A stretch of DNA of 64,000 nucleotides from an uncultured Gammaproteobacteria bacterium (GTDB lineage Bacteria; Pseudomonadota; Gammaproteobacteria; Arenicellales; JAANXG01). Position numbers and translations under genes: made by a program. The notes beneath the pieces were generated by a model, which had not been told where the DNA came from, ran no database searches, and was given only the letters and a program-made list of their open reading frames with translations. Below, piece by piece: positions 46,128 to 57,041 of this stretch (position 1 is the first letter of the stretch; every line of letters starts with the position of its first letter). The stretch lies in assembly GCA_947259395.1 (NCBI GenBank), contig CAMYMN010000002.1:62001-126000 (forward strand). Direction: 5' to 3'.

Positions 46128-47582
46128 ATGGGCAATCGGCTCTTCTACGTTGCCGCCGGCCTGACCCTGGTCATCATCGCGATGTTCGCACTGGATATCT
46201 GGATGGTTGTAGCGGGCGTCTGGCCGCCGCTGGTGACAGTCATTGTTTTCGCGCTGCAGTGCCTGATGCTGGTCAGCATCGTCTGGGGGGCGTACTCGCT
46301 GCTGGATCTGCGCGTGTTTCGCCCGCTGCACTTGATCAAAGACCAGGTAAAAATCGTCACCCACATCGACAGTGAATACCGCTTTGAGCTCCCGGAAAAG
46401 CACTACTTGGGAGACCTGCCGAAATGCGCGGAAGAACTGGGGCAATCACTGGCGCGCGAACGCGGGGAAACGGCGCGCGCGATGGAGTCGGCGGCAGATC
46501 GCGTAGATCAGCGTAAGGCGCGCCTGGAGGCGATCTTGCACGATCTGACCGAAGGCGTTGTGGTGTGCACGCTCAATCACCTGATTGTGTTATTCAATCA
46601 GGCCGCGGCGTCGCTGCTGCAGGACGCCGGTCCGTTGGGTCTGCACCGCTCGGTTACCGCATTGTTCGAGGGTGACGACATCGAGCACCACCTCAAAACA
46701 ATGCTCGCACGGTATTATCACACCGACGAGGTGGACATCGGTGAATTCGGATGCCGGCTCGCGGGGTCCGCCGCGGGCAGGGTGGCGGTGCGCATGAACT
46801 TGATTATCGATCCGGACGGCAGCTGCTCCGGCTATGTGCTGTCATTGGCCGGGAAGGGGCTATTGCGTATCGAACGGCATAAAGACAGCGGGGTCAGTGT
46901 ATTGACCGATCGTCCCGAGTTCTACGATTTCTCCCTTTTCGACCGCGACGCCCCGGGGGAGTTGATGGACAGCAACCTCCTGGAGCTCGACTATGTGGTG
47001 TTCGATACCGAGACCACCGGCCTCAATCCGTCGAAAGGTGACGAAATCGTTCAGATTTCCGGTGTGCGGGTGATCAACAACCGCGTCCTCGAGAGTGACC
47101 ATTTCGACATTCTGGTGAATCCCAGAGTACCGATTCCCAAGCAATCGATTCGATTCCACGGCATCACCGACGACATGGTGACCGACGCACCCGGGATTTG
47201 CGAGGCGCTGAATATGTTTCACGAGTTTACACGGGATGCGGTGCTGGTCGCCCACAATGCGGCCTTTGACATGAAATTCATAAAGCTCAAAGAGAGCTCT
47301 TGCGGTGTGGCCTTCGACCATCCGGTGCTGGACACCTTGCTGTTGTCGTTCGTACTGCAACCCAATCACAGCGTGCACACACTCGATGCGATCGCCGCAC
47401 GTTTTGGAATCGAAATCAAACCGGAGCTTCGCCACACCGCTCTAGGGGACTCACAGGCCACGGCAGAGATATTTGTCAGAATGCTAACGGCACTCGAACA
47501 GCAGGGAATGTTCTCGTTGAGAGAGGCGATTGAGGCGTCGAACCAGGTGTTCGAGATCCGCCGACTTCAAGAGCAGCATTGA
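46128..47582 (+). CDS. membrane-anchored sensor-like 3'-5' exonuclease (DnaQ/DEDDh)
   Basis: 484 residues. Two helices (about 5-28 and 36-60) are followed by a HAMP-like linker and a coiled coil (REREGETARAM-like stretch around 110-140), then a PAS-like domain (about 140-260). A C-terminal exonuclease domain has all DEDDh motifs: Asp293/Glu295 in FDTETTGL, HNAAFDMKF, and HTALGDSQAT. Proteins of this layout are often found next to a CBS/DUF294 gene, as here, where the neighbour converges. The frame extends upstream into srkA, but the ATG at 46128 begins the first helix. The biological substrate is unknown. Confidence 0.86.
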   Translation: MGNRLFYVAAGLTLVIIAMFALDIWMVVAGVWPPLVTVIVFALQCLMLVSIVWGAYSLLDLRVFRPLHLIKDQVKIVTHIDSEYRFELPEKHYLGDLPKCAEELGQSLARERGETARAMESAADRVDQRKARLEAILHDLTEGVVVCTLNHLIVLFNQAAASLLQDAGPLGLHRSVTALFEGDDIEHHLKTMLARYYHTDEVDIGEFGCRLAGSAAGRVAVRMNLIIDPDGSCSGYVLSLAGKGLLRIERHKDSGVSVLTDRPEFYDFSLFDRDAPGELMDSNLLELDYVVFDTETTGLNPSKGDEIVQISGVRVINNRVLESDHFDILVNPRVPIPKQSIRFHGITDDMVTDAPGICEALNMFHEFTRDAVLVAHNAAFDMKFIKLKESSCGVAFDHPVLDTLLLSFVLQPNHSVHTLDAIAARFGIEIKPELRHTALGDSQATAEIFVRMLTALEQQGMFSLREAIEASNQVFEIRRLQEQH

Positions 47583-47674
47583 TCCGCATCCTGCAACAAG
47601 GCGGCACACGAACGGCCGGCGCTGTCGCTAATCAAGACTGCTATCGATGTGCCGGGGGTGAACGACCCTGGGTG

Positions 47675-49132
47675 TCAAAACAGCTCTCCTGTCAAATCCG
47701 CACGCAACCGGCTGCGGTACTGCTTGATTGCCCTGAACCCGTCGACCAGCATATCGCGCTCACGCTTGGATAACGCGTCGATGGAGACGTGATTTCCCAC
47801 CGCCTCCCCGGCCTCGAAATCCCGGAGCTGCTGCCGCAACAGCAGATTGGCAATGTGACGATAGGCGCCTGAAAGATAGTCTTGTTCGTCCGCAGACAAC
47901 TTCGACTGCCGCTGTAATGTGGCAATGCGCTTCAGCGTGGAGGTCTCCGCAACCCCGCGGGCCAGCGCCGCAATACGCACCGCGCCGACCAGCGGCAAGG
48001 TGCCGGTCAGTTTCAGATTCAGCTTGCCCTTGTTCGGGCCGTCCAGCTTGTCGAGCAACAAGCGATTGAACGGACCCAGCGCGACCTCGTGCTCTTCATC
48101 GAGCTTGTACATCTCCCGCAGGAAGAACGGCCGCTGCGCCGCCTCGGTCACAAAGGCGCGAAGGTCGGCGGCCAGGGCCCCAGTGCCGTACACCGGGACG
48201 AAATCGAAAAATATATCTGCCAACCGCAGCGCCGTACCCGCGCCCTTCCCCACCCAACGGCCGATCTGATCGTGCCATTGCGATATGGTTTTTCGCCACA
48301 ACGGATTCGTCGCCATGACATTACCTTTGCAATACCCGAAGCCCACCTGATTCAGGGCCTCGGTCATGCGCTCGGCAAGCTCAATAAACCAGGGGTCGAC
48401 TTCCGTGTGCCGGGCGTCGGGGTAATCCGCGAGAACGAAACCGTTGTCTTGGTCGGGGTATAGATAGCTTTCACCGCGGCCCCCCGACCCGAGGGTGATC
48501 ACGTCGAACTCCACCGGCGGATCGCCCCAGCCAGCGGCGGCCATTTGCATCACACACAGGTTGACAATACGGCGGCAGAGATCGTTGTTGATCCTTGACA
48601 GCAGCGCTTGAATTTCGGGCGCCGGAACCGCGTCGGAGCACAGTTGCTTGGCCACCTCCACCTGCGCCTGCTTGGTGTGCTTCATCCCCTCAACAGTCTC
48701 CGAGTGGGTCAGGATTTCGATCTGGTCGACCATTTGCTGCGCGGCCATCGCTAGCGCATGGTGCAGCTGAAGTCCCCCGACGACGCCGCCATGCTTATCC
48801 ACCACCGGCATGTGACGCAGGCGTCCACGCCGCATCTGGGCGATCGCATGATAGAGAAGCTCGTCGTCACGAACGGTTTGCAGCGGCGCAGTCATGACTT
48901 GGTCAACGGGCGTATTCCCTGGAAGTTGAAACGCCAACCGCCGAACCACATCCTGCTCGGTGATAATCGCCACCGGGGTACCGTCCCCGTCGACAATAAC
49001 GATGCTGTCGGCCTGCGCGTCGCGCATGCGGCGCACCGCATCTTCACAGGACGTGCCCACCGGCACCGTCACCGGCGCCGGCCCCATGTGGTCGCGGACC
49101 AACCGTGTGAAAACCGCTGTATGTGAAAGCAT
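47675..49132 (-). CDS. CBS-domain / DUF294 nucleotidyltransferase-like protein
   Basis: 485 residues. An amino-terminal CBS pair (about 12-130: DSIVIVDGDGTPVAIITEQD, then LRHMPVVDKHGGVVGGL) precedes a helical segment. A GlnD-like nucleotidyltransferase domain follows with GSGGRGESYLYPDQDNG (GG plus DxD) and the DUF294 C-terminal domain (about 330-480). GlnD-like proteins transfer nucleotides to regulatory proteins; here the target is unknown. It faces the PAS-exonuclease gene tail to tail with a 92-base gap, a pairing reported in other proteobacteria, where they may form one signalling unit. Confidence 0.85.
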   Translation of the reverse strand: MLSHTAVFTRLVRDHMGPAPVTVPVGTSCEDAVRRMRDAQADSIVIVDGDGTPVAIITEQDVVRRLAFQLPGNTPVDQVMTAPLQTVRDDELLYHAIAQMRRGRLRHMPVVDKHGGVVGGLQLHHALAMAAQQMVDQIEILTHSETVEGMKHTKQAQVEVAKQLCSDAVPAPEIQALLSRINNDLCRRIVNLCVMQMAAAGWGDPPVEFDVITLGSGGRGESYLYPDQDNGFVLADYPDARHTEVDPWFIELAERMTEALNQVGFGYCKGNVMATNPLWRKTISQWHDQIGRWVGKGAGTALRLADIFFDFVPVYGTGALAADLRAFVTEAAQRPFFLREMYKLDEEHEVALGPFNRLLLDKLDGPNKGKLNLKLTGTLPLVGAVRIAALARGVAETSTLKRIATLQRQSKLSADEQDYLSGAYRHIANLLLRQQLRDFEAGEAVGNHVSIDALSKRERDMLVDGFRAIKQYRSRLRADLTGELF

Positions 49133-49474
49133 ATGTGACTAAATTTTCAATCGAATTGTCAGGCCCAATTCACTGCGGTCCCTCATCGGCCCATGCCGTG
49201 GCCGTAAAGATATCGGCGGCGACAGATCTCGAGTAGAATTTTAGGTCAGCGCCTTGCATAAACAACCAATACCCAAGATTATTGGCTTTCCGAAGAGTTT
49301 TTGCTAGCGTGGCCGGCTTATAACAAAACCACTCACGGTGACCGCAGACGCGGCGGTCGACCTCACCCACCGGCGCGCGCAGTGCGCCAAGGCGACAAAG
49401 AAAATAACGAATGCAGTTTAAAATAGCGAGTTCGATGAATGTTCGTTGCGACGTTTCCTGCCCGGGGTTGGACC

Positions 49475-49499
49475 GATCCCGGCGCCATCATCCGGGATC
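49475..49499. promoter_or_regulatory. inverted repeat upstream of the rhomboid gene
   Basis: GATCCCGG and CCGGGATC are perfect 8-base arms around a 9-base spacer, ending 43 bases before the rhomboid start. It could be an operator or a hairpin. The 16 bases from the spacer into the right arm recur at 51343-51358. Confidence 0.4.
49483..49498 (+). repeat. 16-base repeat, copy 1
   Basis: CGCCATCATCCGGGAT, identical to 51343-51358. It lies 44 bases before the rhomboid start and overlaps the inverted repeat there. Confidence 0.5.
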
Positions 49500-49542
49500 A
49501 TTGATGCGCTGTAGACGATAGGTTTACCGTCTTTAACTACCT

Positions 49543-50112
49543 GTGAGAGCGCCCCCGCTTACTACCTCGTTGATCGTGCTGTGCGTAAGCCTGGCCTTGG
49601 TGTCGGGCTTCGGCGATAAGATCGATTTGTTACGGCCATTTTTTATCTCCGAGCGCACGGATGTCATGCTGCCGGAGATCAGGTCTGGACAAGTGTGGCG
49701 CCTGTTAACACCGGTGCTCATACATTTTGGCATTATCCATATTGTATTCAATATGCTCTGGCTATGGGAACTTGGCGGGGCGCTGGAAAATCGATTGAGC
49801 GCGCTGGATCTCGCCAACATGGTGGTGGTGCTGGGGGTGGGTTCAAACCTGGCGCAATATTTTTATCAGGGCCCGGCGTTCGGCGGTATGTCCGGGGTGG
49901 TGTTCGGCCTGTTGGGATATTTTTGGATGCAGGGGCGATTCAACCCGCGTTTCGGTATGAGACTGCACAAGCACATTGTGATTATGATGCTGGGGTGGTT
50001 TGTCATCTGCTGGCTCGGCCTCGTCGGCCAGATCGCCAATATGGCGCACACCGTGGGGCTGTTACTGGGCATCGCGTGGGGTTACGCGTCGGCGAAAATG
50101 GGCCGGCCATAA
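49543..50112 (+). CDS. rhomboid-family intramembrane serine protease
   Basis: 189 residues with about six helices. The rhomboid catalytic dyad is Ser117 in GGMSGVVFG and His169 in NMAHTVGLLLG. HIVFNMLWLWELG (66-78) is the conserved loop/helix with His66 and Asn70. It therefore should be active against single-pass membrane proteins. The start is GTG at 49543. It lacks the GlpG amino-terminal cytoplasmic domain, so I give no gene name. Natural substrates are unknown. Confidence 0.88.
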   Translation: MRAPPLTTSLIVLCVSLALVSGFGDKIDLLRPFFISERTDVMLPEIRSGQVWRLLTPVLIHFGIIHIVFNMLWLWELGGALENRLSALDLANMVVVLGVGSNLAQYFYQGPAFGGMSGVVFGLLGYFWMQGRFNPRFGMRLHKHIVIMMLGWFVICWLGLVGQIANMAHTVGLLLGIAWGYASAKMGRP

Positions 50113-50363
50113 TTCCGAAGGCTGCACATGGCGCCAAGGATCGCGGCTGATAGCGACGGGACGAGAGCGCTGCACACTGCACTCAAGCGCAACCCCCAGG
50201 TTGGGTAAAACGCGCGTCCGGTTCGTTGTCAAGATCAAGCCGGCACCGAGATGAGTCGAAATCCGTACCCAAATTGTGACTGCGGCGGCGTCTCAAGCGA
50301 CCGCTCTTGATTAGCCTATTGTCACATTGCTCTGTTGGCCTATTTTGATGGCGCCGATAGGGC

Positions 50364-50825
50364 TCAGGAGCGAAACGCCTCCAAAAATTGGGTCATCGCC
50401 TGTTGCTGGGCCTCCATCATTTTGTTGGTGGATTCGGAAAACTGTCGTATCAGCTGGTCGCCTTGTTGTTGCCACACCTCATTGAGCTTTTCTGGGTCGA
50501 TGCCTTTCAACGTCTCCACCCATTTACTCCAGAGTTGCTGTTGTGCTGCGCCCCATTGCCCGAACATATCCTGAAGGGCAGGAAAATATTGGCCGAGATC
50601 CGGCGCCGTTGCGCCACCTTGTTGCACCAGGCTCGCCCACATCTTCATCGCCTCAGACTGCGCATCCAAGGTCTGCCGTATGGACTGTTGCCATAATTCC
50701 AACCCGCGACGCCACGCGTCCTCAGGCGATTCGCTGGTCGCCGTCGGTGCCCATGATTTCCATAATTGCTCTTGGGTGTCTGTCCACGTTTTTAAAATCT
50801 TGTCAGCCTCGTCTGCCCAGCTCAT
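50364..50825 (-). CDS. phasin/PhaE-like tryptophan-rich helical protein
   Basis: A 153-residue, almost wholly helical soluble protein with regularly placed Trp and Gln (WRRGLELWQQSIRQTLDAQ, WGAAQQQLWSKW, QQGDQLIRQFSES). This composition is like the amino part of PhaE and some granule-associated phasins, which bind polyhydroxyalkanoate, but I see no synthase gene nearby and the match is by character only. A good Shine-Dalgarno (GGAGGATC region just before the ATG on the minus strand) supports translation. Could equally be another amphipathic helical protein. Confidence 0.55.
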   Translation of the reverse strand: MSWADEADKILKTWTDTQEQLWKSWAPTATSESPEDAWRRGLELWQQSIRQTLDAQSEAMKMWASLVQQGGATAPDLGQYFPALQDMFGQWGAAQQQLWSKWVETLKGIDPEKLNEVWQQQGDQLIRQFSESTNKMMEAQQQAMTQFLEAFRS

Positions 50826-51265
50826 GGCGATCCTCCAATTAGTTGTCTAGTGTGTAACTTTAACGCGTTTACGATTCAACGCCCAGGCTTGGGCAACATT
50901 TGGTCCGCGAGCGTAATGTCGACGACGATCTCAGTGTGTCGATCGTGACCTGATAACATAAGCGCGTACTGCGGGGCGGAGGTCCGACACATGCTGTGCC
51001 CATCTGCGCCAGCGCCGCGCGCATTTTCAACAATAACTGCCGTCGTTCACAGCAGGCACAACGTACAGAACACTGATACACTAACGCGCATACTGCGCCA
51101 AGGCATCCCGTCCCTATTCATGAGTATACAGCGGAGGAACACTCAACGTGTTGTTCAGGAAAACAATGGCATTTGACTGTCCAGGTTGCTTGGAAGGAAT
51201 AGGGGCGCGATTAACGCCGCGCTGGATCAGTATTGAAAACGTGCGCTTGGGCCGCGCTCGACAGG

Positions 51266-51304
51266 AAAACAGGGGTCGGCGTCACAGACGCCGACCCCTG
51301 TTTT
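51266..51304. terminator. long perfect bidirectional terminator
   Basis: An 18-bp perfect stem with a 3-base loop: AAAACAGGGGTCGGCGTC, then ACA, then the exact complement ending in TTTT and one further T. A-tract before and T-tract after make it intrinsic in both directions. No gene ends just upstream on the plus strand, so it may terminate an unrecognised transcript or insulate mlaA. Confidence 0.8.
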
Positions 51305-51342
51305 TGACCGCGCCAACGCGGCATGCAGCGACCCGATTGCTT

Positions 51343-51358
51343 CGCCATCATCCGGGAT
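51343..51358 (+). repeat. 16-base repeat, copy 2
   Basis: CGCCATCATCCGGGAT, 51 bases before the preferred mlaA start. Unlike copy 1 it has no matching left arm. Confidence 0.5.
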
Positions 51359-51409
51359 TCTTAGTGCAATATGCGCGCTAGGGAGTTACGCCAGGGTTGG
51401 TATAAATCG

Positions 51410-52159
51410 ATGTGCCAAACTCTGATGAACGGAACGCTCATGGTTTTATTCTTGACAGTAATCGCCGCCGGATGCGCCACCGTGCCCAATGAAGGTCCAA
51501 AAACCCAGGAAGCGGAACAAGGGCAGGAGGACGGACACGATCCTTGGGAGGGATTTAACCGGGCAGTGTACAGATTCAACGACGAGATTGATCGTGTGTT
51601 CATCAAGCCGCTCGCAAAGGGATATCGCCGCATTACCCCGAGTCCTGTACGACGCAGTGTTGGAAACTTTTTTCGCAACCTGTTGGAACCGACCACCGTA
51701 GCCAACGATCTGTTGCAGGGCAAACCTCTCCAGGCGATCTCGGACGCCAGCCGGTTTTTGCTTAATTCAACATTAGGCATCGTCGGTCTTTTCGATGTCG
51801 CCACCAAACTTGGCGTAGAGCGCAATCAGGAAGATTTTGGTCAGACATTCGCGGTTTGGGGGGTTCCGTCCGGGCCGTTCGTTGTATTACCGTTTTTCGG
51901 GCCCAGTAACGTGCGCGATGCCTTTGGGCTGCTGCCTTACTATTACGTTACCGACCCAAGGCTGCAGCTGGATGATAGAGCGGCGCGTGTCGCGTTAATC
52001 GCAGTCGATGTGATCGATTTCCGTTCCCAAATACTCGGCGCGACAAGGTTACTGGACATGCAGTTGGATCCTTATCTATTTTCCCGCGAAAGTTACCGGC
52101 AGAAACGGCTCGACCTCATTTATGACGGCGACCCTCCCCTGGATGAGCCGTCCCTGTAA
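51410..52159 (+). CDS. mlaA: phospholipid-binding lipoprotein MlaA (VacJ)
   Basis: About 249 residues. A signal with a lipobox (TVIAAGC) is followed by the MlaA domain: DPWEGFNRAVYRFNDEIDR, then NFFRNLLEPTTVANDLLQGK, and FGQTFAVWGVPSGPFVVLPFFGPS, all conserved. MlaA sits in the outer membrane with porins and removes misplaced phospholipids from the outer leaflet, passing them to MlaC. No other mla genes are in the window. The start could be ATG at 51371, 51410 or 51425; none has a good Shine-Dalgarno, and 51410 or 51425 gives the most normal signal. Confidence 0.93.
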   Translation: MCQTLMNGTLMVLFLTVIAAGCATVPNEGPKTQEAEQGQEDGHDPWEGFNRAVYRFNDEIDRVFIKPLAKGYRRITPSPVRRSVGNFFRNLLEPTTVANDLLQGKPLQAISDASRFLLNSTLGIVGLFDVATKLGVERNQEDFGQTFAVWGVPSGPFVVLPFFGPSNVRDAFGLLPYYYVTDPRLQLDDRAARVALIAVDVIDFRSQILGATRLLDMQLDPYLFSRESYRQKRLDLIYDGDPPLDEPSL

Positions 52160-52170
52160 AGTCCTGGCCC

Positions 52171-53127
52171 ATGCGCTCTCTGTTCCCGGAAATTAAACCG
52201 AACAAGAGTTTTCATCTTGTTGTCGACTCACCTCATGAACTGTATGTGGAGGAGTGCGGCAATCCTGAGGGGCTGCCCGTGCTTTTTTTGCATGGCGGTC
52301 CCGGCGCTGGTTGTGAGCCGTATCATCGCCGTTTTTTTGATCCTGAAATTTATCGCATCGTGTTGTTTGATCAACGTGGCGCCGGCAGGTCACGACCCCA
52401 TGCGAGCTTAGAAGCCAATACCACACCACATCTCGTGGCTGACATCGAACAGATCCGTGAACATCTCGGCATTGAACGATGGGTGCTATTCGGAGGGTCG
52501 TGGGGATCAACATTGGCGCTGGTGTACGCTGAAGCCCACCCAAGCCGAGTGCTGGCCCTCATTTTACGCGGGATTTTTTTGTGCCGGCGGCACGAGATCG
52601 ATTGGTTTTATCAACAGGGTGCCAGCCGGATTTTCCCGGACTATTGGGAGGATTTCATCGCGCCGATTCCGGAATCCGAACGTGACAGGCTACTGCATGC
52701 ATATTATCAACGCCTAATCGGGGATGACGAACTCGCGCGCATGGCGGCAGCAAAGGCATGGTCCCTGTGGGAAGGTCGCTGCGTTACCCTGCATCCAAGC
52801 GGGACAGTAAGAGATTTCTTCGGTACACCTCACGTCGCCTTGAGCCTTGCCCGTATTGAGTCGCATTACTTCATCAACGACAGTTTTCTCTCTCCAAATC
52901 AGATATTGCGCGATGCCTATCGGCTGGCCGAGATTCCCGGAATTATTGTACATGGGCGCTATGACATCGTTTGCCCACTGGAAAATGCGTATCAGTTACA
53001 GCGCGCTTGGCCCAAGGCGCAACTGATTGTGGTGCCGGACGCAGGCCATGCGGCCAGCGAACCGGGGATTGCGGACGCGCTGCTAAAAGGGACCGACACT
53101 GTCTCGCAAATGCTGCGGCGAAGGTGA
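52171..53127 (+). CDS. pip: proline iminopeptidase
   Basis: A 318-residue alpha/beta hydrolase (peptidase S33) that removes amino-terminal proline from peptides. HGGPGAGC (41-48) forms the oxyanion region, the nucleophile is Ser110 in GGSWGSTLAL, and the acid and base are in GRYDIVCP and DAGHAAS near the C-terminus. DQRGAGRS (67-74) is also typical. Cytoplasmic. It begins 11 bases after mlaA and ends 6 bases before apaH, so cotranscription is likely. Confidence 0.93.
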   Translation: MRSLFPEIKPNKSFHLVVDSPHELYVEECGNPEGLPVLFLHGGPGAGCEPYHRRFFDPEIYRIVLFDQRGAGRSRPHASLEANTTPHLVADIEQIREHLGIERWVLFGGSWGSTLALVYAEAHPSRVLALILRGIFLCRRHEIDWFYQQGASRIFPDYWEDFIAPIPESERDRLLHAYYQRLIGDDELARMAAAKAWSLWEGRCVTLHPSGTVRDFFGTPHVALSLARIESHYFINDSFLSPNQILRDAYRLAEIPGIIVHGRYDIVCPLENAYQLQRAWPKAQLIVVPDAGHAASEPGIADALLKGTDTVSQMLRRR

Positions 53128-53133
53128 AGGGCT

Positions 53134-53946
53134 GTGGCGGTGTATGCGATTGGTGATGTCCAGGGATGCTACCGATCGCTCGAAGCACTGTTGAACCGGA
53201 TTGGCTTTGATCCCGAGAACGACCAGCTTTGGTTTGTCGGCGACTTGGTTAATCGGGGCCCGGAGTCGCTGCAAGTGCTGCGTTTTGTCAAGGCGCTCGG
53301 AGACGGTGCCAGGGTCGTGCTCGGCAACCATGATCTCAACCTGCTTGCGGTCGCGGCCGGCGCGCGCCGACGAGGGCGGGGGGATACTTTGGATCCGGTT
53401 TTGCAGGCCCACGACTGCGAAGAGTTGCTGACTTGGCTGCGTTCTTGTCCGTTGTTCCTGGAAGATGCAGTTCTTAACGTGGCGATGGTCCACGCCGGTT
53501 TGCTCCCACAGTGGTCATTGACGCAAGCAGCGGAACTCGCCGGCGAGGTCGAAGACATGCTCGGGTCCGACAACAGCGCGGTGTTTTTGCACCGTATGTA
53601 TGGAGACACGCCGCACCGCTGGCGTGAATCATTAATCGGATGGGAAAGGCTGCGATTCATCACTAACGTGTTTACACGCATGCGTTATTGTGATCATCAG
53701 GGGCGCATTGATCTCGCGTACACCGGGCCACCGGGCACTCAGCCGAGCGCACTACAGCCGTGGTACGCGACGCGGCGCAACGGCGGCGAATTGTTGATAT
53801 TTGGCCATTGGTCGACCCTGGGCGCGGGGCAAATAGGGCACGTGATCTGCCTGGATAGCGGTTGTGTCTGGGGAAATAGCCTTACCGCCGCGCGTGTGGA
53901 CACAAGGCCAATCGAATTGACCGCGGTGCGTTGCCAGGAGGCCTGA
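53134..53946 (+). CDS. apaH: symmetrical bis(5'-nucleosyl)-tetraphosphatase
   Basis: A 270-residue metallophosphatase that hydrolyses Ap4A to two ADP; in E. coli it also removes Np4 caps from RNA. Motifs: GDVQGCYRSLEALL (7-20), GDLVNRGP, GNHDLNLLAV and, later, GHWSTLGA. The start is GTG (VAVYAIGDVQG), 6 bases after pip. apaG follows 108 bases downstream on the same strand; in E. coli the order is apaG-apaH, reversed here. Confidence 0.95.
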   Translation: MAVYAIGDVQGCYRSLEALLNRIGFDPENDQLWFVGDLVNRGPESLQVLRFVKALGDGARVVLGNHDLNLLAVAAGARRRGRGDTLDPVLQAHDCEELLTWLRSCPLFLEDAVLNVAMVHAGLLPQWSLTQAAELAGEVEDMLGSDNSAVFLHRMYGDTPHRWRESLIGWERLRFITNVFTRMRYCDHQGRIDLAYTGPPGTQPSALQPWYATRRNGGELLIFGHWSTLGAGQIGHVICLDSGCVWGNSLTAARVDTRPIELTAVRCQEA

Positions 53947-54054
53947 ACCCACCTATCGCGCCACGGCGCCGTGCACCGATCTAGGGGAGAGCCTTCGGCA
54001 AAGACAGGGGCTAGATATAGCCGCAGGGAGCAGTGTTAGAATCTGCGCAGAACA

Positions 54055-54438
54055 ATGAGCGAAACACGCAAGTATCAGATCACCATTGCAGTGAAGACTG
54101 CGTACATCGAGGCGCAGTCCGATCCGCATGCCAATCGTTACGTGTTTGCGTACACGGTCACCATTACCAATGACGGATCGGTGCCGGTACAACTCGTGAC
54201 CAGGCATTGGATCATTACCGACGCGCACGACCGGGTGCAAGAGGTGCGCGGCGATGGTGTCGTCGGAGAGAAACCGCGGTTACAGCCGGGAGCAAGCTAC
54301 CAGTACACTAGTGGTACCGCCATTGAGACGCCGGTGGGCACGATGGGGGGCAGTTATCAGATGGTGGCCGACGACGGGACCAAGTTTGACGCGGAGATCC
54401 CTGCTTTCACGCTCTCAACCCCAGGCACGTTACACTAA
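54055..54438 (+). CDS. apaG: ApaG domain protein
   Basis: A 127-residue single-domain beta-sandwich protein. YVFAYTVTITNDGSVPVQL, then RHWIITD and GVVGEKPRLQPGASYQYTSG, are the conserved ApaG strands; the GxGxVGExP-like loop is present as GDGVVGEKP. Biochemical role unsettled (the fold resembles fibronectin type III; linked to metal or pyrophosphate binding in some homologues). It follows apaH in the usual partnership. Length matches E. coli ApaG (125). Confidence 0.95.
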   Translation: MSETRKYQITIAVKTAYIEAQSDPHANRYVFAYTVTITNDGSVPVQLVTRHWIITDAHDRVQEVRGDGVVGEKPRLQPGASYQYTSGTAIETPVGTMGGSYQMVADDGTKFDAEIPAFTLSTPGTLH

Positions 54439-54487
54439 CGATAAAAGGAGTTCATCGTAGTTTGCCGAAGTTCGGCGCCTAATTGCC

Positions 54488-57010
<2,523 letters not shown>

Positions 57011-57025
57011 TCGGTCACGTAGACA

Positions 57026-57041
57026 TGTTTCACGTGGAACC
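57026..57041. promoter_or_regulatory. parS-like ParB site 2
   Basis: TGTTTCACGTGGAACC is intermediate between the general parS TGTTTCACGTGAAACA and the pseudomonad form TGTTCCACGTGGAACC. It abuts the dnaN stop. Two close sites near dnaA strongly suggest the chromosome's ParB loading region. Confidence 0.75.

Larger units (their letters stand above)
49133..49542. other. 410-base gap without a recognised gene
   Basis: This stretch separates the divergent DUF294 and rhomboid genes. A 66-codon frame on the minus strand (49170-49370) has no Shine-Dalgarno sequence or family match. TTATAAC near 49318 could be part of a promoter. A strong inverted repeat lies at 49475-49499. Nothing else was seen. 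Confidence 0.4.
50826..51409. other. intergenic region with a terminator and no recognised gene
   Basis: Apart from the hairpin at 51266-51304 and the 16-base repeat at 51343-51358, nothing is recognised. A 77-codon plus-strand frame (51148-51381) runs through the terminator hairpin and is rejected. Confidence 0.4.

Noticed and set aside
49170..49370. 66-codon minus-strand frame
   Set aside because: No Shine-Dalgarno, no family resemblance, and it lies in the promoter region of the DUF294 gene.
51148..51381. 77-codon plus-strand frame
   Set aside because: It reads through the 18-bp terminator and becomes Arg-rich nonsense.
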